64,000 nt of DNA from Anaerolineales bacterium UBA2395 (lineage in GTDB: Bacteria; Chloroflexota; Anaerolineae; Anaerolineales; Villigracilaceae): assembly GCA_002343775.1 (NCBI GenBank), contig DDSH01000015.1:1-64000 (forward strand). The letters are read 5' to 3'. Positions 8,079-17,032 of the stretch are shown piece after piece (within the stretch, counting starts at the first letter, position 1; every line of letters begins with the position of its first letter). Made by a program: the position numbers and the translations under genes. Below the pieces are notes generated by a model, which did no database searches, was not told where the DNA came from, and saw only the letters and a program-made list of their open reading frames with translations.

Positions 8079-9359
8079 CTAATTACTGCTGACGGCTTCC
8101 CCGCGCTTTACACCCATCATCAAGAGCAGGGCAAGGAACATGAACAACGGTGCGATGATCATGATGATGTTGTAATTGCCGCCGGTCAGTTGCACCGCCC
8201 AGCCGTTGACGTTCGGACCGACAATGGCGGAGAAGGTGGAGAACAGGTAATACAAACCGGTGAACGTGCCGATGCGCGCTGCACTGGTCAGATCCACGAT
8301 CATGGGCAGGGAATTGATGTTGATGAACGCCCAGCCAATGCCGCCGAGGATGAGCAGCACGCCTGCCAGAGTCAACATGCGCGCGCCGCCTTCCACCAAT
8401 GGAATGCCCACCAGCGGCAGTGGAGCGATGCCAGTTAACAGCGCATCTGCCGGGGTGATGTAAAGCAGGATGAGCATGATAATGAGAATGACCAAGCCCG
8501 TGGAGATGGTCGTGCGGCGGCCGAGCTTGCCGGCGATGAAACCGGAGGGAATGGCGAACAACACAAAGAACAGCGGTAGCACAGAGAGCAGGGTCGCGCC
8601 GTCGCCTTCGTTCAAGCCGAGGTGGTTCTTGGCATACAGCGTGAAGAAAGTTTCCACAGCAGAGAAGCCGATGAACCAGAAAAAGATGGCAAAGAGGATT
8701 CGCAATCCGCTTTTGTCGGGGTCGCTGAAGACTTCCTTGAGGCTTTGCCACATGCCGGGTTGTTCTTCGGTTGTTTCATATTCTTTTGGTTCTTCAATGA
8801 ACAAATAGACGATGAGCACTGCCACCAAAACCAAACCAGACCCAAGCCAGAAGGGGAAGTTCGGGCTCATTTTGTACAACATGCCGCCGGTCTGCAAAGC
8901 GACGATGGTTCCCACGCCGCCCATGAAGTTGATGATTCCATTCGCCTGCGAGCGGAATGGGGACGGGGTGATATCGGGCATGAGCGCCACGACGGGTGTG
9001 CGCCACAGCGCCGCGCTGAGTAGTAATGTACTGGTGCAGGCAACAAAGAGCGGCAGGGCGGCTGCAATCGGGACCAAGCCAAATGCCACAGCGGAGATCG
9101 GCGCGCCGATGAGAATGAAGGGGATGCGTCGCCCCAGCGGGGTGCGCAATTTGTCAGACCACGCGCCAACGGGTGGTTGAATCAGCAACGCCGCAATATT
9201 ATCAAGTGTCATGAAGAAGCCGATCAGGGCGGGGGAGAGGTCGAACTTGTCAGCAAGGAAAATGGGGACGAATGCGTTATACACGCCCCAGATCACGCTG
9301 ACGCCGAAAAATCCGAAACCGAGCAGGAAGGTCTTGCCGTAGTTGAGCCGTGCAGACAT
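8079..9359 (-). CDS. MFS transporter, glycoside/cation or SLC45-like
   Basis: A 426-residue protein with 12 predicted membrane segments. The first loop WSDKLRTPLGRRIPFILIG is typical of the MFS branch that includes GPH symporters and SLC45/sucrose carriers. A large hydrophilic centre (about 195-215, EEPKEYETTEEQPG) separates the halves. ATG 9359 is preceded by AGGAG. The gene is 11 bases upstream of the second BMP-like lipoprotein. Substrate cannot be read from the sequence; a sugar or glycoside is the family expectation. Confidence 0.82.
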   Translation of the reverse strand: MSARLNYGKTFLLGFGFFGVSVIWGVYNAFVPIFLADKFDLSPALIGFFMTLDNIAALLIQPPVGAWSDKLRTPLGRRIPFILIGAPISAVAFGLVPIAAALPLFVACTSTLLLSAALWRTPVVALMPDITPSPFRSQANGIINFMGGVGTIVALQTGGMLYKMSPNFPFWLGSGLVLVAVLIVYLFIEEPKEYETTEEQPGMWQSLKEVFSDPDKSGLRILFAIFFWFIGFSAVETFFTLYAKNHLGLNEGDGATLLSVLPLFFVLFAIPSGFIAGKLGRRTTISTGLVILIIMLILLYITPADALLTGIAPLPLVGIPLVEGGARMLTLAGVLLILGGIGWAFININSLPMIVDLTSAARIGTFTGLYYLFSTFSAIVGPNVNGWAVQLTGGNYNIIMIIAPLFMFLALLLMMGVKRGEAVSSN

Positions 9360-9400
9360 GGATGCATCTCCTTCAATTTACGATGGTTCGTTGAATGTCG

Positions 9401-9435
9401 CAGGTCACAGGTCAAAGGTCATTTGACGTTTGACT
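9401..9435. repeat. Tandem heptamer repeat over the trmD stop codon
   Basis: Five adjacent heptamers: CAGGTCA, CAGGTCA, AAGGTCA, TTTGACG, TTTGACT. The first three are near-reverse complements of the last two, so the block can fold. It contains the last codons and stop of trmD. It belongs with the degenerate heptamer blocks at 34372, 34606, 35593 and 39621. Confidence 0.6.
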
Positions 9436-10180
9436 TTAGCCCTTCGACGAATTTCCTGTCTTCTTTGCTTAGTTCAGCACGTTCCAGCATATCCGGGCGC
9501 TTTCGATACGTCCGTTCCAATGCCTGTTGCCTGCGCCATTTTTCGATCTTGCTGTGGTCGCCGGAAAGCAGCACTTCGGGAACTTTCGCACCGCGAAACT
9601 CGGGTGGACGGGTGTAATGCGGGTATTCGAGCAAGCCCATCGCGTGTGAGTCATCTTCTGCGCCGGTGGGGTCGCCCAACACATCTGGCAGGAGACGCGA
9701 GACCGCATCAATAAGGATGAGCGCGGGCAGCTCGCCGCCAGTTAGCACGTAGTCGCCGATGGAGATTTCATCGGTGACTAGATTCTGGCGGATGCGTTCG
9801 TCGATGCCTTCATACCGTCCGCAGAGCAGGGCTATTTTTTGATATTGTGATAATTCTTTGGCAATGCTTTGGTTGAAAACACGCCCTTGCGGCGTTAGTA
9901 AAATCACGGGAACGTTCGAATCCGTTTCCGGCGTGGAAGGAGGCGGAGCAAGCCCCAGTACAGATTCAACCGCTTCGAAAACCGGCTCCGGCTTCATCAC
10001 CATCCCGCCGCCGCCGCCATAGGGCGCGTCGTCGGTGGTATGATGTTTATCGTGGGTGTAATCGCGGATATTGTGAACGTTGACCTGGATCAGTCCGCGT
10101 TCGCGTGCGCGTTTGAGTATGCTGGTATCTAAATAAGAGGGGAAGACTTCGGGCAGGAGGGTAAATACCTCGAATTGCAT
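9419..10180 (-). CDS. trmD: tRNA (guanine-N1-)-methyltransferase
   Basis: A 253-residue SPOUT methyltransferase that makes m1G37 in tRNAs and so prevents frameshifting. Diagnostic stretches are DDAPYGGGGGMVMKPEPVF, LLCGRYEGIDERI and the knot segment SIGDYVLTGGELPALILID. The open frame reaches 10279, but ATG 10180 gives the canonical N-terminus MQFEVFTLLPE. No Shine-Dalgarno is present; instead TGCTACAAT ends six bases before the ATG, which suggests a leaderless mRNA. The last residues and the stop are built from a heptamer repeat (9401-9435). Confidence 0.95.
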   Translation of the reverse strand: MQFEVFTLLPEVFPSYLDTSILKRARERGLIQVNVHNIRDYTHDKHHTTDDAPYGGGGGMVMKPEPVFEAVESVLGLAPPPSTPETDSNVPVILLTPQGRVFNQSIAKELSQYQKIALLCGRYEGIDERIRQNLVTDEISIGDYVLTGGELPALILIDAVSRLLPDVLGDPTGAEDDSHAMGLLEYPHYTRPPEFRGAKVPEVLLSGDHSKIEKWRRQQALERTYRKRPDMLERAELSKEDRKFVEGLKSNVK

Positions 10181-10186
10181 GGCGCG

Positions 10187-10192
10187 ATTGTA
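10187..10192 (-). promoter_or_regulatory. -10 element of trmD, leaderless type
   Basis: TACAAT preceded by TGC (extended -10) on the minus strand, six bases before the trmD ATG. No good -35 hexamer is visible at 16-18 bases. Transcription would begin at or within a base or two of the start codon. Confidence 0.45.
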
Positions 10193-10294
10193 GCATATAA
10201 GAGGCAAATTAGAAGTTAGACCCCCTGCTTGACTGTGCTTTCGGGCGGATGGTAATATGAAAAGTGCGCTATCCTGCAATGCGCAAGGTGAAAA

Positions 10295-11587
10295 ATGTAT
10301 TTAAGAGGAAGTAAGTGGAGTATGAACAAGAGGCGGACCAAGCCCAATTGGTTCCGCATTATTTTGCTTAGCCTGCTGGTGCTGGCTGCGGCATATGTGA
10401 ACCGTTTTGTGGTGGCAGATATTCAGCCATTGGGGGTTGCGACTTCCACGCCGACCATATCGCCGGAAATTTTGGTTGCCGATGCGGAAGCCCTGGTGAA
10501 AGAAGGGAAATTGATTCCCGCCATCGATACATATCGGCAGGCAATCGCCTCCGAGCCGGGCGATCCCTCCACGCATATCATGCTGGCACGCACGCTCGTA
10601 TTTGCCGGGAAATATGAAGAAGCACAGATCTCCGCAGAGGATGCGTTGCTGCTCAACCCAAGCAATTCCATGGCGCATGCCGTCCGCGCATGGGCGCTCA
10701 GTTTTCAAGGTGAATACCTGGAAGCGGAGTCCAGCATCAAACGCGCATTGGAACTTGACCCGAATAACGCGCTGGCGCATGCCTATTACGTCGAGATCCT
10801 GATCGATTCATATTACAGCGGACTGAGCTCTTTTGAAAACATCGAGAAAGCGGTCGAAGAATCACGTGTGGCTCAAGCGCTCGCCCCAGACCTGCTGGAG
10901 ACACACCGTGCGCGTGGATATGTCCTTGAAGCCACAGGCAACTACGAAGAAGCCATCCGCGAATATGAAGCAGCCATTGCGATCAACAAAAATATTGCCG
11001 ACCTGCATCTCGCCATTGGACGCAACTACCGCATTCTTGGAATTTACGACGAGGCAGTGGCGGCGTTTACGAGCGCCAATGCCCTCAACCCCGAAGACCC
11101 CACTCCCGACCTGCTCATGTCCCGCACATACGCAACCATCGGTGAATATGGAAAAGCCATGCAGTATGCCGAATCCGCAGTGGCGGATAATCCCGCCGAC
11201 ACCAACTTGCGCGGCAACCTCGGTGTGATGTATTACCGCAATGCCTACTGGCCCGAAGCCGTGCAGGAACTTTCCTACGTCGTCAAGGGCGGGCTCTCTG
11301 AAGATGGGCACGAAATGGAGGTCATCAACCTCGCGCCCAACCTGCCGCGTGTGGCGGAGTATTACTTCACCTACGGGTTGGCGCTTTCCCGGTTGAACCA
11401 GTGCGGCGAAGCCCTGCAGATCGCGCAGCTGATCATCTCACGCATCCCATCCGACGAATTGTCGGTGGAGAATGCCAATGCGATCATCTCACGCTGTCAG
11501 CAAAACCTGGAACAGGGAAACACGGCGCCTCTTTCCTCGCCGACACCTGATTCTGCCGCCACAGCCGAAGCCACCCCGACCCCATGA
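10295..11587 (+). CDS. Membrane-anchored TPR protein 1
   Basis: A 430-residue protein with one N-terminal membrane segment (about residues 18-38) followed by at least six tetratricopeptide repeats between about 55 and 390, for example AEALVKEGKLIPAIDTYRQA and the ATGNYEEAIREYEAAIAI unit. The C-terminus is a Thr/Pro/Ala tail. TPRs are protein-binding scaffolds; no enzyme domain is visible. Two starts are possible: ATG 10295 after AAGGTGA, and ATG 10322 (MNKRRTK). The gene overlaps the next by ATGA, so the two TPR proteins are translationally coupled and may act together. Confidence 0.8.
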   Translation: MYLRGSKWSMNKRRTKPNWFRIILLSLLVLAAAYVNRFVVADIQPLGVATSTPTISPEILVADAEALVKEGKLIPAIDTYRQAIASEPGDPSTHIMLARTLVFAGKYEEAQISAEDALLLNPSNSMAHAVRAWALSFQGEYLEAESSIKRALELDPNNALAHAYYVEILIDSYYSGLSSFENIEKAVEESRVAQALAPDLLETHRARGYVLEATGNYEEAIREYEAAIAINKNIADLHLAIGRNYRILGIYDEAVAAFTSANALNPEDPTPDLLMSRTYATIGEYGKAMQYAESAVADNPADTNLRGNLGVMYYRNAYWPEAVQELSYVVKGGLSEDGHEMEVINLAPNLPRVAEYYFTYGLALSRLNQCGEALQIAQLIISRIPSDELSVENANAIISRCQQNLEQGNTAPLSSPTPDSAATAEATPTP

Positions 11588-13008
11588 ACATCTACCAACG
11601 ACGATCCCTTTTCAGGCGGCGTGACGATACCGGCGTGTATCGCATGTTTCTCCTGGTGGTTTTGATTCTGGGCGGCATCTGGCTCATCCGTTCAGTGCAG
11701 CAGGGGGATGTCAAACCGCTGTTCCTGCCGACTGCTACACCGACGCGTTTTGCCACTTCCTACACCTTGGAGGGAGATGCGCACTTCACTGCCGGAAAGT
11801 TGGATGCCGCCATCGAAGCCTACCGCGAAGCCGCCACCGTCGACCCGACCAATGCCGACGTTCTGGCGCAACTCTCTCGTGTGCAGACGTATTCCACGGC
11901 TTTGCTCGTCAAACAGGTGGATATTCTCAACCGGCTGGATGAATCCATCGCCTCGGCAGAACAAGCCGTAACGGTCAACCCGGATAGCAGCTATGCCCAT
12001 GCGGTGCTGTCCTTTGCCTTGAACTGGAAGGCTTCCTACATATCCGATGCCCGCGAGCGGCAAACCCTTTTGAGGCGTTCTGAAGATGAGGCGGTGCGCG
12101 CCATTCAGCTGGATACAACGAATGTTCTCGCGCAGGCGTTCTACGCCGAGGTCCTCGTGGATCAGCAAAAATGGACACAGGCGCAGCAGATTATCGACCA
12201 GGCGATTGCGCAGGATGATACCCTGATGGATGTGCATCGCGTGAACGCCTATGTGCTTGAGTCGCTGGGCGAATATGCGCTTGCCATCGAAGCCTATGAC
12301 CGTGCGATTGCCATCACCCCAAACCTGACCTTCCTCTATCTGCGGGCGGGGGCGGGCTATCGCCGCCTTGCCTTTGAAAGCCCCAATGAAGATGTGCAGC
12401 GCCAGCTGTATGAAAAGTCGCTGGAATATTTTGCGCAGACCGCACGCATCAACCAGCAGCTGGGCGTGCAGGATCCGACGCCTTATCTTTCGATTGCGAG
12501 AACCTACTCTCAGATGGGTGAGTTCTTTATCGCCATCCGTAATGTACAGAAGACCATCGAATTTCAGCCGGACAACCCGGTCTTCTATGGCGAACTGGGT
12601 GTTTTGTATCACAAGAACCGCAACTATGAAACGGGTGTGCTTGCGCTGAAATGCGCGGTCAGAGGTTGTACGGCGGAAGAATCCTGCCCGGCGCGCGGGG
12701 ATTGCGGTCCGAACGATCTGCCTGCGGATGTGCAGGGGCTGCCGCTTTCTGCCAGCACGGTCTACTACTACGATATTTTTGCCTCCCAGTTGGCGGCGTT
12801 GAGTACATCTAAGAACAATCGCTGTCCAGAGGCGCTTGAAATCGCTTCCATTATCGAAGGGTCTGAGTACATTCAAGACCCAAACATCGCCGCGGATATG
12901 GTAGTGGTGAGAAACATCTGCGCGTTTAGCACAACAACCTCTGCCACGAATGTGACCGCGACACCTGAAGCGGAGATGATGGATGTGACGCCGACCGCCA
13001 CGCCGTAG
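11584..13008 (+). CDS. Membrane-anchored TPR protein 2
   Basis: A 474-residue paralogue of the preceding protein with the same plan: a positively charged N-terminus, one membrane segment (about residues 20-37), repeated TPR units (about 58-360), a Cys-bearing stretch near 355-385 (six Cys in CAVRGCTAEESCPARGDC and after), and a Thr/Pro tail. Translation starts inside the previous stop codon (ATGA overlap). Function is unknown; the pairing suggests a scaffold at the membrane. The Cys-rich insertion is absent from protein 1. Confidence 0.8.
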   Translation: MNIYQRRSLFRRRDDTGVYRMFLLVVLILGGIWLIRSVQQGDVKPLFLPTATPTRFATSYTLEGDAHFTAGKLDAAIEAYREAATVDPTNADVLAQLSRVQTYSTALLVKQVDILNRLDESIASAEQAVTVNPDSSYAHAVLSFALNWKASYISDARERQTLLRRSEDEAVRAIQLDTTNVLAQAFYAEVLVDQQKWTQAQQIIDQAIAQDDTLMDVHRVNAYVLESLGEYALAIEAYDRAIAITPNLTFLYLRAGAGYRRLAFESPNEDVQRQLYEKSLEYFAQTARINQQLGVQDPTPYLSIARTYSQMGEFFIAIRNVQKTIEFQPDNPVFYGELGVLYHKNRNYETGVLALKCAVRGCTAEESCPARGDCGPNDLPADVQGLPLSASTVYYYDIFASQLAALSTSKNNRCPEALEIASIIEGSEYIQDPNIAADMVVVRNICAFSTTTSATNVTATPEAEMMDVTPTATP

Positions 13009-13111
13009 AAACGCTTTCGGGTTGGTTGCTGCCTGGTGTCAGGATCAGGCGGCGGCGATGGAAGAAGCGGGGTTTGCCATCAGAATTGTGTAAGAATTTT
13101 TACAGTCCCCC

Positions 13112-13140
13112 TTGACTTTGGTGATTTAAGTGTGTAAGAT
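13112..13140 (+). promoter_or_regulatory. Sigma70-type promoter of groES-groEL
   Basis: TTGACT (13112-13117), 17-base spacer, TAAGAT (13135-13140). The CIRCE operator begins six bases downstream, covering the expected transcription start, which is the usual arrangement for HrcA repression. Confidence 0.85.
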
Positions 13141-13145
13141 AGCAA

Positions 13146-13172
13146 TTAGCACTCGATTGATTTGAGTGCTAA
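13146..13172 (+). promoter_or_regulatory. CIRCE operator (HrcA binding site)
   Basis: TTAGCACTC, nine-base spacer, GAGTGCTAA: the perfect consensus CIRCE inverted repeat. The arms extend outward by four more bases (GCAA / TTGC). It predicts heat-shock control by HrcA; hrcA itself is not in the window. Confidence 0.97.
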
Positions 13173-13218
13173 TTGCATGAATATCCCAAAATCAAACATC
13201 CCTTAATGGAGGCAAGAA

Positions 13219-13515
13219 ATGGCAAAAATCTCGTTCAAACCGTTGGGCAGCCGCGTGCTTGTGGAGCCTGTTGAGCAGGAAGAAATGACCGCGAGCGGCA
13301 TTATCCTGCCTGAAACTGCGAAGGAAAAACCCCAGCAGGGCAAGGTTCTGGCAGCGGGTCCCGGTGACCGCAATGACAAAGGCGAACGCGTCGATATGGA
13401 CGTGAAGGCTGGCGATATTGTGCTCTTCGCCAAGTATTCCGGCACCGAAGTGAAAATGGATGGCAAGAAACTGCTCATCCTGCGCGAGAGCGACATTCTT
13501 GGTATCGTTGGCTAA
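13219..13515 (+). CDS. groES: Co-chaperonin GroES
   Basis: A 98-residue Cpn10. It contains the N-terminal KPLGSRVLVEP strand, the mobile-loop region around EEMTASGIILPETAKEKPQQ with its Ile-Ile-Leu GroEL-binding tripeptide, and the C-terminal LLILRESDILGIVG. It caps GroEL for ATP-dependent folding in the cytoplasm. GGAGG precedes the ATG by six bases. First gene of the CIRCE-controlled operon; groEL follows after 33 bases. Confidence 0.98.
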   Translation: MAKISFKPLGSRVLVEPVEQEEMTASGIILPETAKEKPQQGKVLAAGPGDRNDKGERVDMDVKAGDIVLFAKYSGTEVKMDGKKLLILRESDILGIVG

Positions 13516-13548
13516 GGGAAAACTTCACACAGAAAGAGGAATTAAACC

Positions 13549-15192
13549 ATGGCAGCAAAACAACTTGTTTTTTCAGAAGAAGCGCGCCGTAAGCTCAAGA
13601 ACGGCATGAACGTGGTCGCGAATGCGGTTTCCGCCACTCTTGGTCCGAAGGGACGCAATGTGGCTGTGGATCGCAAGTTCGGCTCCCCGACCATTACACA
13701 CGACGGTGTTTCCGTCGCCAAGGAAATCGAACTGGAAGACCCGTTCGAGAACATGGGCGCGCAGTTGCTCAAGGAAGCCGCCTCCAAGACCAATGACATC
13801 GCCGGTGACGGCACCACCACCTCCACTGTGCTGGCGCATGCCATTGTGAACGAAGGCTTGAAGGCGCTCGAAGCCGGTTATAACCCGATGCTCCTCAAGC
13901 GCGGCATCGAACTTGCCACCGACACGGTTGTGGCTGAACTGAAAAAGAATTCGGTCAAGATCGACACCAAGGAAGAAATTGCTTCGGTCGCCACCAACTC
14001 TGCGGCGGATGAGGAAGTCGGTCAGCTGATCGCTGATGTAATGGACAAGGTCGGTAAAGACGGTGTGATCACGGTCGAAGAATCCAAGACCATGCAGTTC
14101 GAAACCGAGTTCGTCGAAGGGATGCAGTTCGACCGCGGTTACCTTTCGCCGTACTTCATCACCAGCGCTGAGAACATGGAAGCCCAGATCAGCGATGCGT
14201 ATGTGTTGATCTACGACAAGAAGATCTCCGCCGCGCAGGATATCGTTCCGCTGCTCGAGAAACTTGTGCAGCTTGGCAAACGCGAACTCGTCATCATCGC
14301 GGAAGATGTCGATGGTGAGGCGCTCGCCACCCTGATCTTGAACAAGATCCGCGGCATGCTGAACGTTTTGGCTGTCAAAGCCCCCGGCTTCGGTGACCGC
14401 CGCAAGGCGATGCTCCAGGATATTGCCGTCCTCACCGGTGGTCAGGTCATCACCGAAGAAATGGGACGCAAGCTCGAGTCTGTCGCCGTTTCTGACCTTG
14501 GTCGCGCCGAGAAGGTTGTCTCCGATAAAGAGAACACCACCATCGTTGGCGGCAAAGGCAAGAAGGCTGATATCGAAGGTCGCATCAAGGAGATCCGCAT
14601 CGAGATCGACAAGAGCACCAGCGATTACGACCGCGAGAAACTTCAGGAACGCCTCGCCAAACTCTCCGGCGGCGTTGCCATCATCCGCGTCGGTGCTGCC
14701 ACCGAAACCGAGATGAAGGAAAAGAAGCATCGTGTCGAAGACGCCCTTTCCGCTGCGCGCGCCGCGGTTGAGGAAGGCATTGTTCCCGGCGGTGAAATCT
14801 CCCTGATCAATGCCGCTGCCAAGCTGGATAAACTCGCCAAGAACGAAGAGGATGAAGAGACCCGCATCGGTATCAACATCGTCCGCAAGGCACTCGAAGC
14901 CCCGATCCGCAAGCTGGCTTCCAACGCTGGTCAGGATGGATCCGTCATCATCGATACTGTCCGCCGCACTGCCGCCGAAAAGAAGAACGTCAACATCGGT
15001 TACAACGTCCTTACCGGCGAATACACCGACATGATCAAGGCTGGCGTGATCGACCCGGTCAAGGTTGTGCGTGGTGCGCTCGAGAATGCCGCCTCCATCG
15101 CTGCCATGATCCTCACCACCGACGTGTTGATCACCGACATCCCCGAGAAGGAAAAGGCGCCTGCCATGCCTCCCGGCGGTATGGATTACTAA
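13549..15192 (+). CDS. groEL: Chaperonin GroEL
   Basis: A 547-residue Cpn60, full length. It carries the ATP-binding segments TLGPKGRNV and AGDGTTTSTVLA, the VKAPGFGDRRKAMLQDIAVL region of the intermediate/apical domains, and a short C-terminal tail PAMPPGGMDY with one GGM rather than a long Gly-Gly-Met repeat. It forms the folding cage with GroES. AGAGGA lies upstream of the ATG. A strong terminator follows at 15211. Codon use and length give no sign of transfer. Confidence 0.98.
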   Translation: MAAKQLVFSEEARRKLKNGMNVVANAVSATLGPKGRNVAVDRKFGSPTITHDGVSVAKEIELEDPFENMGAQLLKEAASKTNDIAGDGTTTSTVLAHAIVNEGLKALEAGYNPMLLKRGIELATDTVVAELKKNSVKIDTKEEIASVATNSAADEEVGQLIADVMDKVGKDGVITVEESKTMQFETEFVEGMQFDRGYLSPYFITSAENMEAQISDAYVLIYDKKISAAQDIVPLLEKLVQLGKRELVIIAEDVDGEALATLILNKIRGMLNVLAVKAPGFGDRRKAMLQDIAVLTGGQVITEEMGRKLESVAVSDLGRAEKVVSDKENTTIVGGKGKKADIEGRIKEIRIEIDKSTSDYDREKLQERLAKLSGGVAIIRVGAATETEMKEKKHRVEDALSAARAAVEEGIVPGGEISLINAAAKLDKLAKNEEDEETRIGINIVRKALEAPIRKLASNAGQDGSVIIDTVRRTAAEKKNVNIGYNVLTGEYTDMIKAGVIDPVKVVRGALENAASIAAMILTTDVLITDIPEKEKAPAMPPGGMDY

Positions 15193-15210
15193 AATTCCAC
15201 CGCATTTCAA

Positions 15211-15238
15211 CTCCCCGACGAAAGTCGGGGAGTTTTTA
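15211..15238 (+). terminator. Rho-independent terminator of groES-groEL
   Basis: Nine-bp stem CTCCCCGAC / GTCGGGGAG with a GAAA tetraloop, then TTTTTATT, 19 bases after the groEL stop. Confidence 0.95.
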
Positions 15239-15260
15239 TTTCCTTCCGCAAACCGAAATA

Positions 15261-15290
15261 AAAGACCGTGGATGTTAATCCACGGTCTTT
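15261..15290 (-). terminator. Hairpin terminating the VOC gene
   Basis: A 13-bp stem AAAGACCGTGGAT / ATCCACGGTCTTT with a GTTA loop (15261-15273, 15278-15290). On the minus strand it ends in TTTTATTT. The motif CCACGGTCT recurs at 15301-15309, next to the VOC stop codon, so the region may be repeat-derived. Confidence 0.6.
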
Positions 15291-15307
15291 CGTCGATTGT
15301 CCACGGT

Positions 15308-16219
15308 CTACCTGATTGAACGCAATAGCACCCCATTCTGCGATGGATCATGCAACAGGTAGCCGTCGTCAGTTTTATTGTAGGGAATGCCAGCCGTTTC
15401 TACGCGGGCGGTCACTTGGGCGAGCACAGAAGGATTCGGGTAGTCCACGGTCACGAAGCGCAATCCCACCGCATCGGGCGGCGGAGGAGGCGCGCCGCGT
15501 CCGTTCCAGGTGTTGAGTCCGATATGATGGTGGTATCCGCCTGCCGAGACGAATGCCATGCCGATCCCTTTTGAAACGCCCATCACGTCGAAGCCGAGCA
15601 CGCCGTGATAAAAGCCGACGGCTTCATCAATATCGCGCACATGCAAATGGACATGCCCCATGCGGGTTTCAGCAGGAACGGGTGTATCAAGTTTGTCCTC
15701 TTCGTTGATGTGCTTGAAGAGCGCGTCCACATCGAGCGCCTCGCGCCCGTCACTCCACGTACCATCTGCCCAGCGGGCTTCGTAGTTGCCGTCTTTGATC
15801 GTCCACGAACCATCTTCGGGCGATTCGCAATACAGTTCGATGCCGTTGCCTTCGGGGTCGCTCAGGTAGGTGGTCTTGGTCATCACATGGTCGGTGGGTG
15901 AGTTGGGAACTTTCAACGCAAACAAACGCGCCATGACAATCGCCAGTTCACGGCGATTGGGCAATACGATGGCAAAGTGATACAAACCCGTGCCGCCGCG
16001 ATAGCGTTTGAGATTCGGTTCTTCGGTGAGTTGGAGCAAGTCTGCGCCGCCGCTACCGAGACCGGCTTTGTTGCCTTCGCGCCAGTGAAGTTTCAACCCG
16101 ATGGCTTTTTCGTAAAAGAGAATCTGATTTTCCAGGTTGGCAACGGTGAGGGCGACGTGCCCCATTCGGGTGGCGGGATGAACCGAATATTCCTGTGCTG
16201 TGTTTGGCTGCGTCATCAT
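15308..16219 (-). CDS. VOC-family protein, CatE-like extradiol dioxygenase
   Basis: A 303-residue protein with two vicinal-oxygen-chelate halves, TRMGHVALTVANLENQILFY (about 17) and TRMGHVHLHVRDIDEAVGFY (about 185). Metal ligands are consistent with the His of GHV, the second-half GYHHHIGLNTW, and Glu in YLSDPEGNGIELY. Resemblance is closest to CatE-type catechol-2,3-dioxygenases, though glyoxalase-like substrates cannot be excluded. Two ATGs (16219 and 16216) follow GAGGT. It is separated from the upstream reductase gene by a long hairpin at 16306-16342. Confidence 0.8.
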   Translation of the reverse strand: MMTQPNTAQEYSVHPATRMGHVALTVANLENQILFYEKAIGLKLHWREGNKAGLGSGGADLLQLTEEPNLKRYRGGTGLYHFAIVLPNRRELAIVMARLFALKVPNSPTDHVMTKTTYLSDPEGNGIELYCESPEDGSWTIKDGNYEARWADGTWSDGREALDVDALFKHINEEDKLDTPVPAETRMGHVHLHVRDIDEAVGFYHGVLGFDVMGVSKGIGMAFVSAGGYHHHIGLNTWNGRGAPPPPPDAVGLRFVTVDYPNPSVLAQVTARVETAGIPYNKTDDGYLLHDPSQNGVLLRSIR

Positions 16220-16305
16220 TTTTTTACCTCTAACTTTCGGAGAGACTATTTGGGGCATTGCTCTCCATTTTACTTTATACGTTTTATAACGGAAAACCTC
16301 AACCG

Positions 16306-16342
16306 CGAAGGTTCACAAAGGTTTTTCCTTTGTGAACCTTCG
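16306..16342. repeat. Palindromic repeat, AACCGCGAAGG family
   Basis: A perfect 16-bp inverted repeat, CGAAGGTTCACAAAGG (16306-16321) and its complement (16327-16342), around TTTTT, preceded by AACCG. It lies between two minus-strand genes and has no proper T-run, so it is probably a mobile palindromic repeat rather than a dedicated terminator. Relatives: 30152, 41039, 42204 and 42706. Confidence 0.75.
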
Positions 16343-16377
16343 TCCCCTTTGTGGTTAAGAAAGTAGTTCCTGAATTT

Positions 16378-16995
16378 TTAGTTGACGATCTTGAGTCCGC
16401 TGACCCAGTTCGTGCCGAGACTGCCCTGTAAGGTGATGTGCAGTAGCTGCATGGCTTCGATCTGTCGCGCGCGGTGCAGCGGACCGGCGTCCACAGCGCG
16501 CATACCGCCATCGGTCACCAACTGCGCAACCTTGGCTTTGGCATCGGCATCATCACCAGCAATGAATACATCGAGTTGCTGTCCGCCTGCCTCACCGGCA
16601 ATGAGCGTGCCCGCGAAGGTGGTGTTGAACGCTTTCACTACTTTTGCACCTGCTACGAGCGCCTTTGCAAGGTCTTCCGCAGAAGAAGAGTCCGGTGCAG
16701 TAGCGAGACCATCGTAGGTGGCGTTGAGCGGGTTGGCAATGTCCACGACGACTTTGCCAGCGAGTTTTGCGCCGAGTTGCTTGGCGATCTCAATGTTCGT
16801 GCCATACCACACAGCGAGCACGACCACATCACCGAGGGGGGTATCGAGTGTTCCGACTTCGACGTTCAAGTCTGCGGCGGCTTTCTGCGCGGTTTCGGGG
16901 TTGGCATCCACAAAGGTCACCTTGTGTCCGCCCGCGATTGCGCGGGTGGCGATGCCGCGTCCCATATTGCCTGCACCAATGATTGTGATGTTCAT
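16378..16995 (-). CDS. NADPH-dependent F420 reductase-like oxidoreductase
   Basis: A 205-residue Rossmann-fold protein (PF03807 type). The N-terminus MNITIIGAGNMGRGIATRAI carries the dinucleotide-binding GxGxxG, followed by AGGHKVTFVDANPETAQ and later VVLAVWY and KVVKAFNTTFAGTL, all typical of the F420:NADP reductase-like and STEAP-like group. Whether it uses F420 is not visible. ATG 16995 follows AGGAG at ten bases. It lies 37 bases downstream of the DoxX gene and is probably co-transcribed with it, under the divergent TetR regulator. Confidence 0.85.
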   Translation of the reverse strand: MNITIIGAGNMGRGIATRAIAGGHKVTFVDANPETAQKAAADLNVEVGTLDTPLGDVVVLAVWYGTNIEIAKQLGAKLAGKVVVDIANPLNATYDGLATAPDSSSAEDLAKALVAGAKVVKAFNTTFAGTLIAGEAGGQQLDVFIAGDDADAKAKVAQLVTDGGMRAVDAGPLHRARQIEAMQLLHITLQGSLGTNWVSGLKIVN

Positions 16996-17032
16996 GTTTG
17001 TAATTCTCCTATTTGAAATTGAAAGATTTTGA

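Noticed and set aside
11692..12876. A 394-codon minus-strand frame opposite the second TPR gene
   Set aside because: The plus-strand gene has a signal-anchor, TPRs and translational coupling; the antisense frame has no signal and odd composition.
13573..15351. A 592-codon open frame antisense to groEL
   Set aside because: It is the complement of a highly conserved gene with strong third-position bias, has no ribosome site, and its translation is Asp/Gly/Val-rich with no family resemblance.
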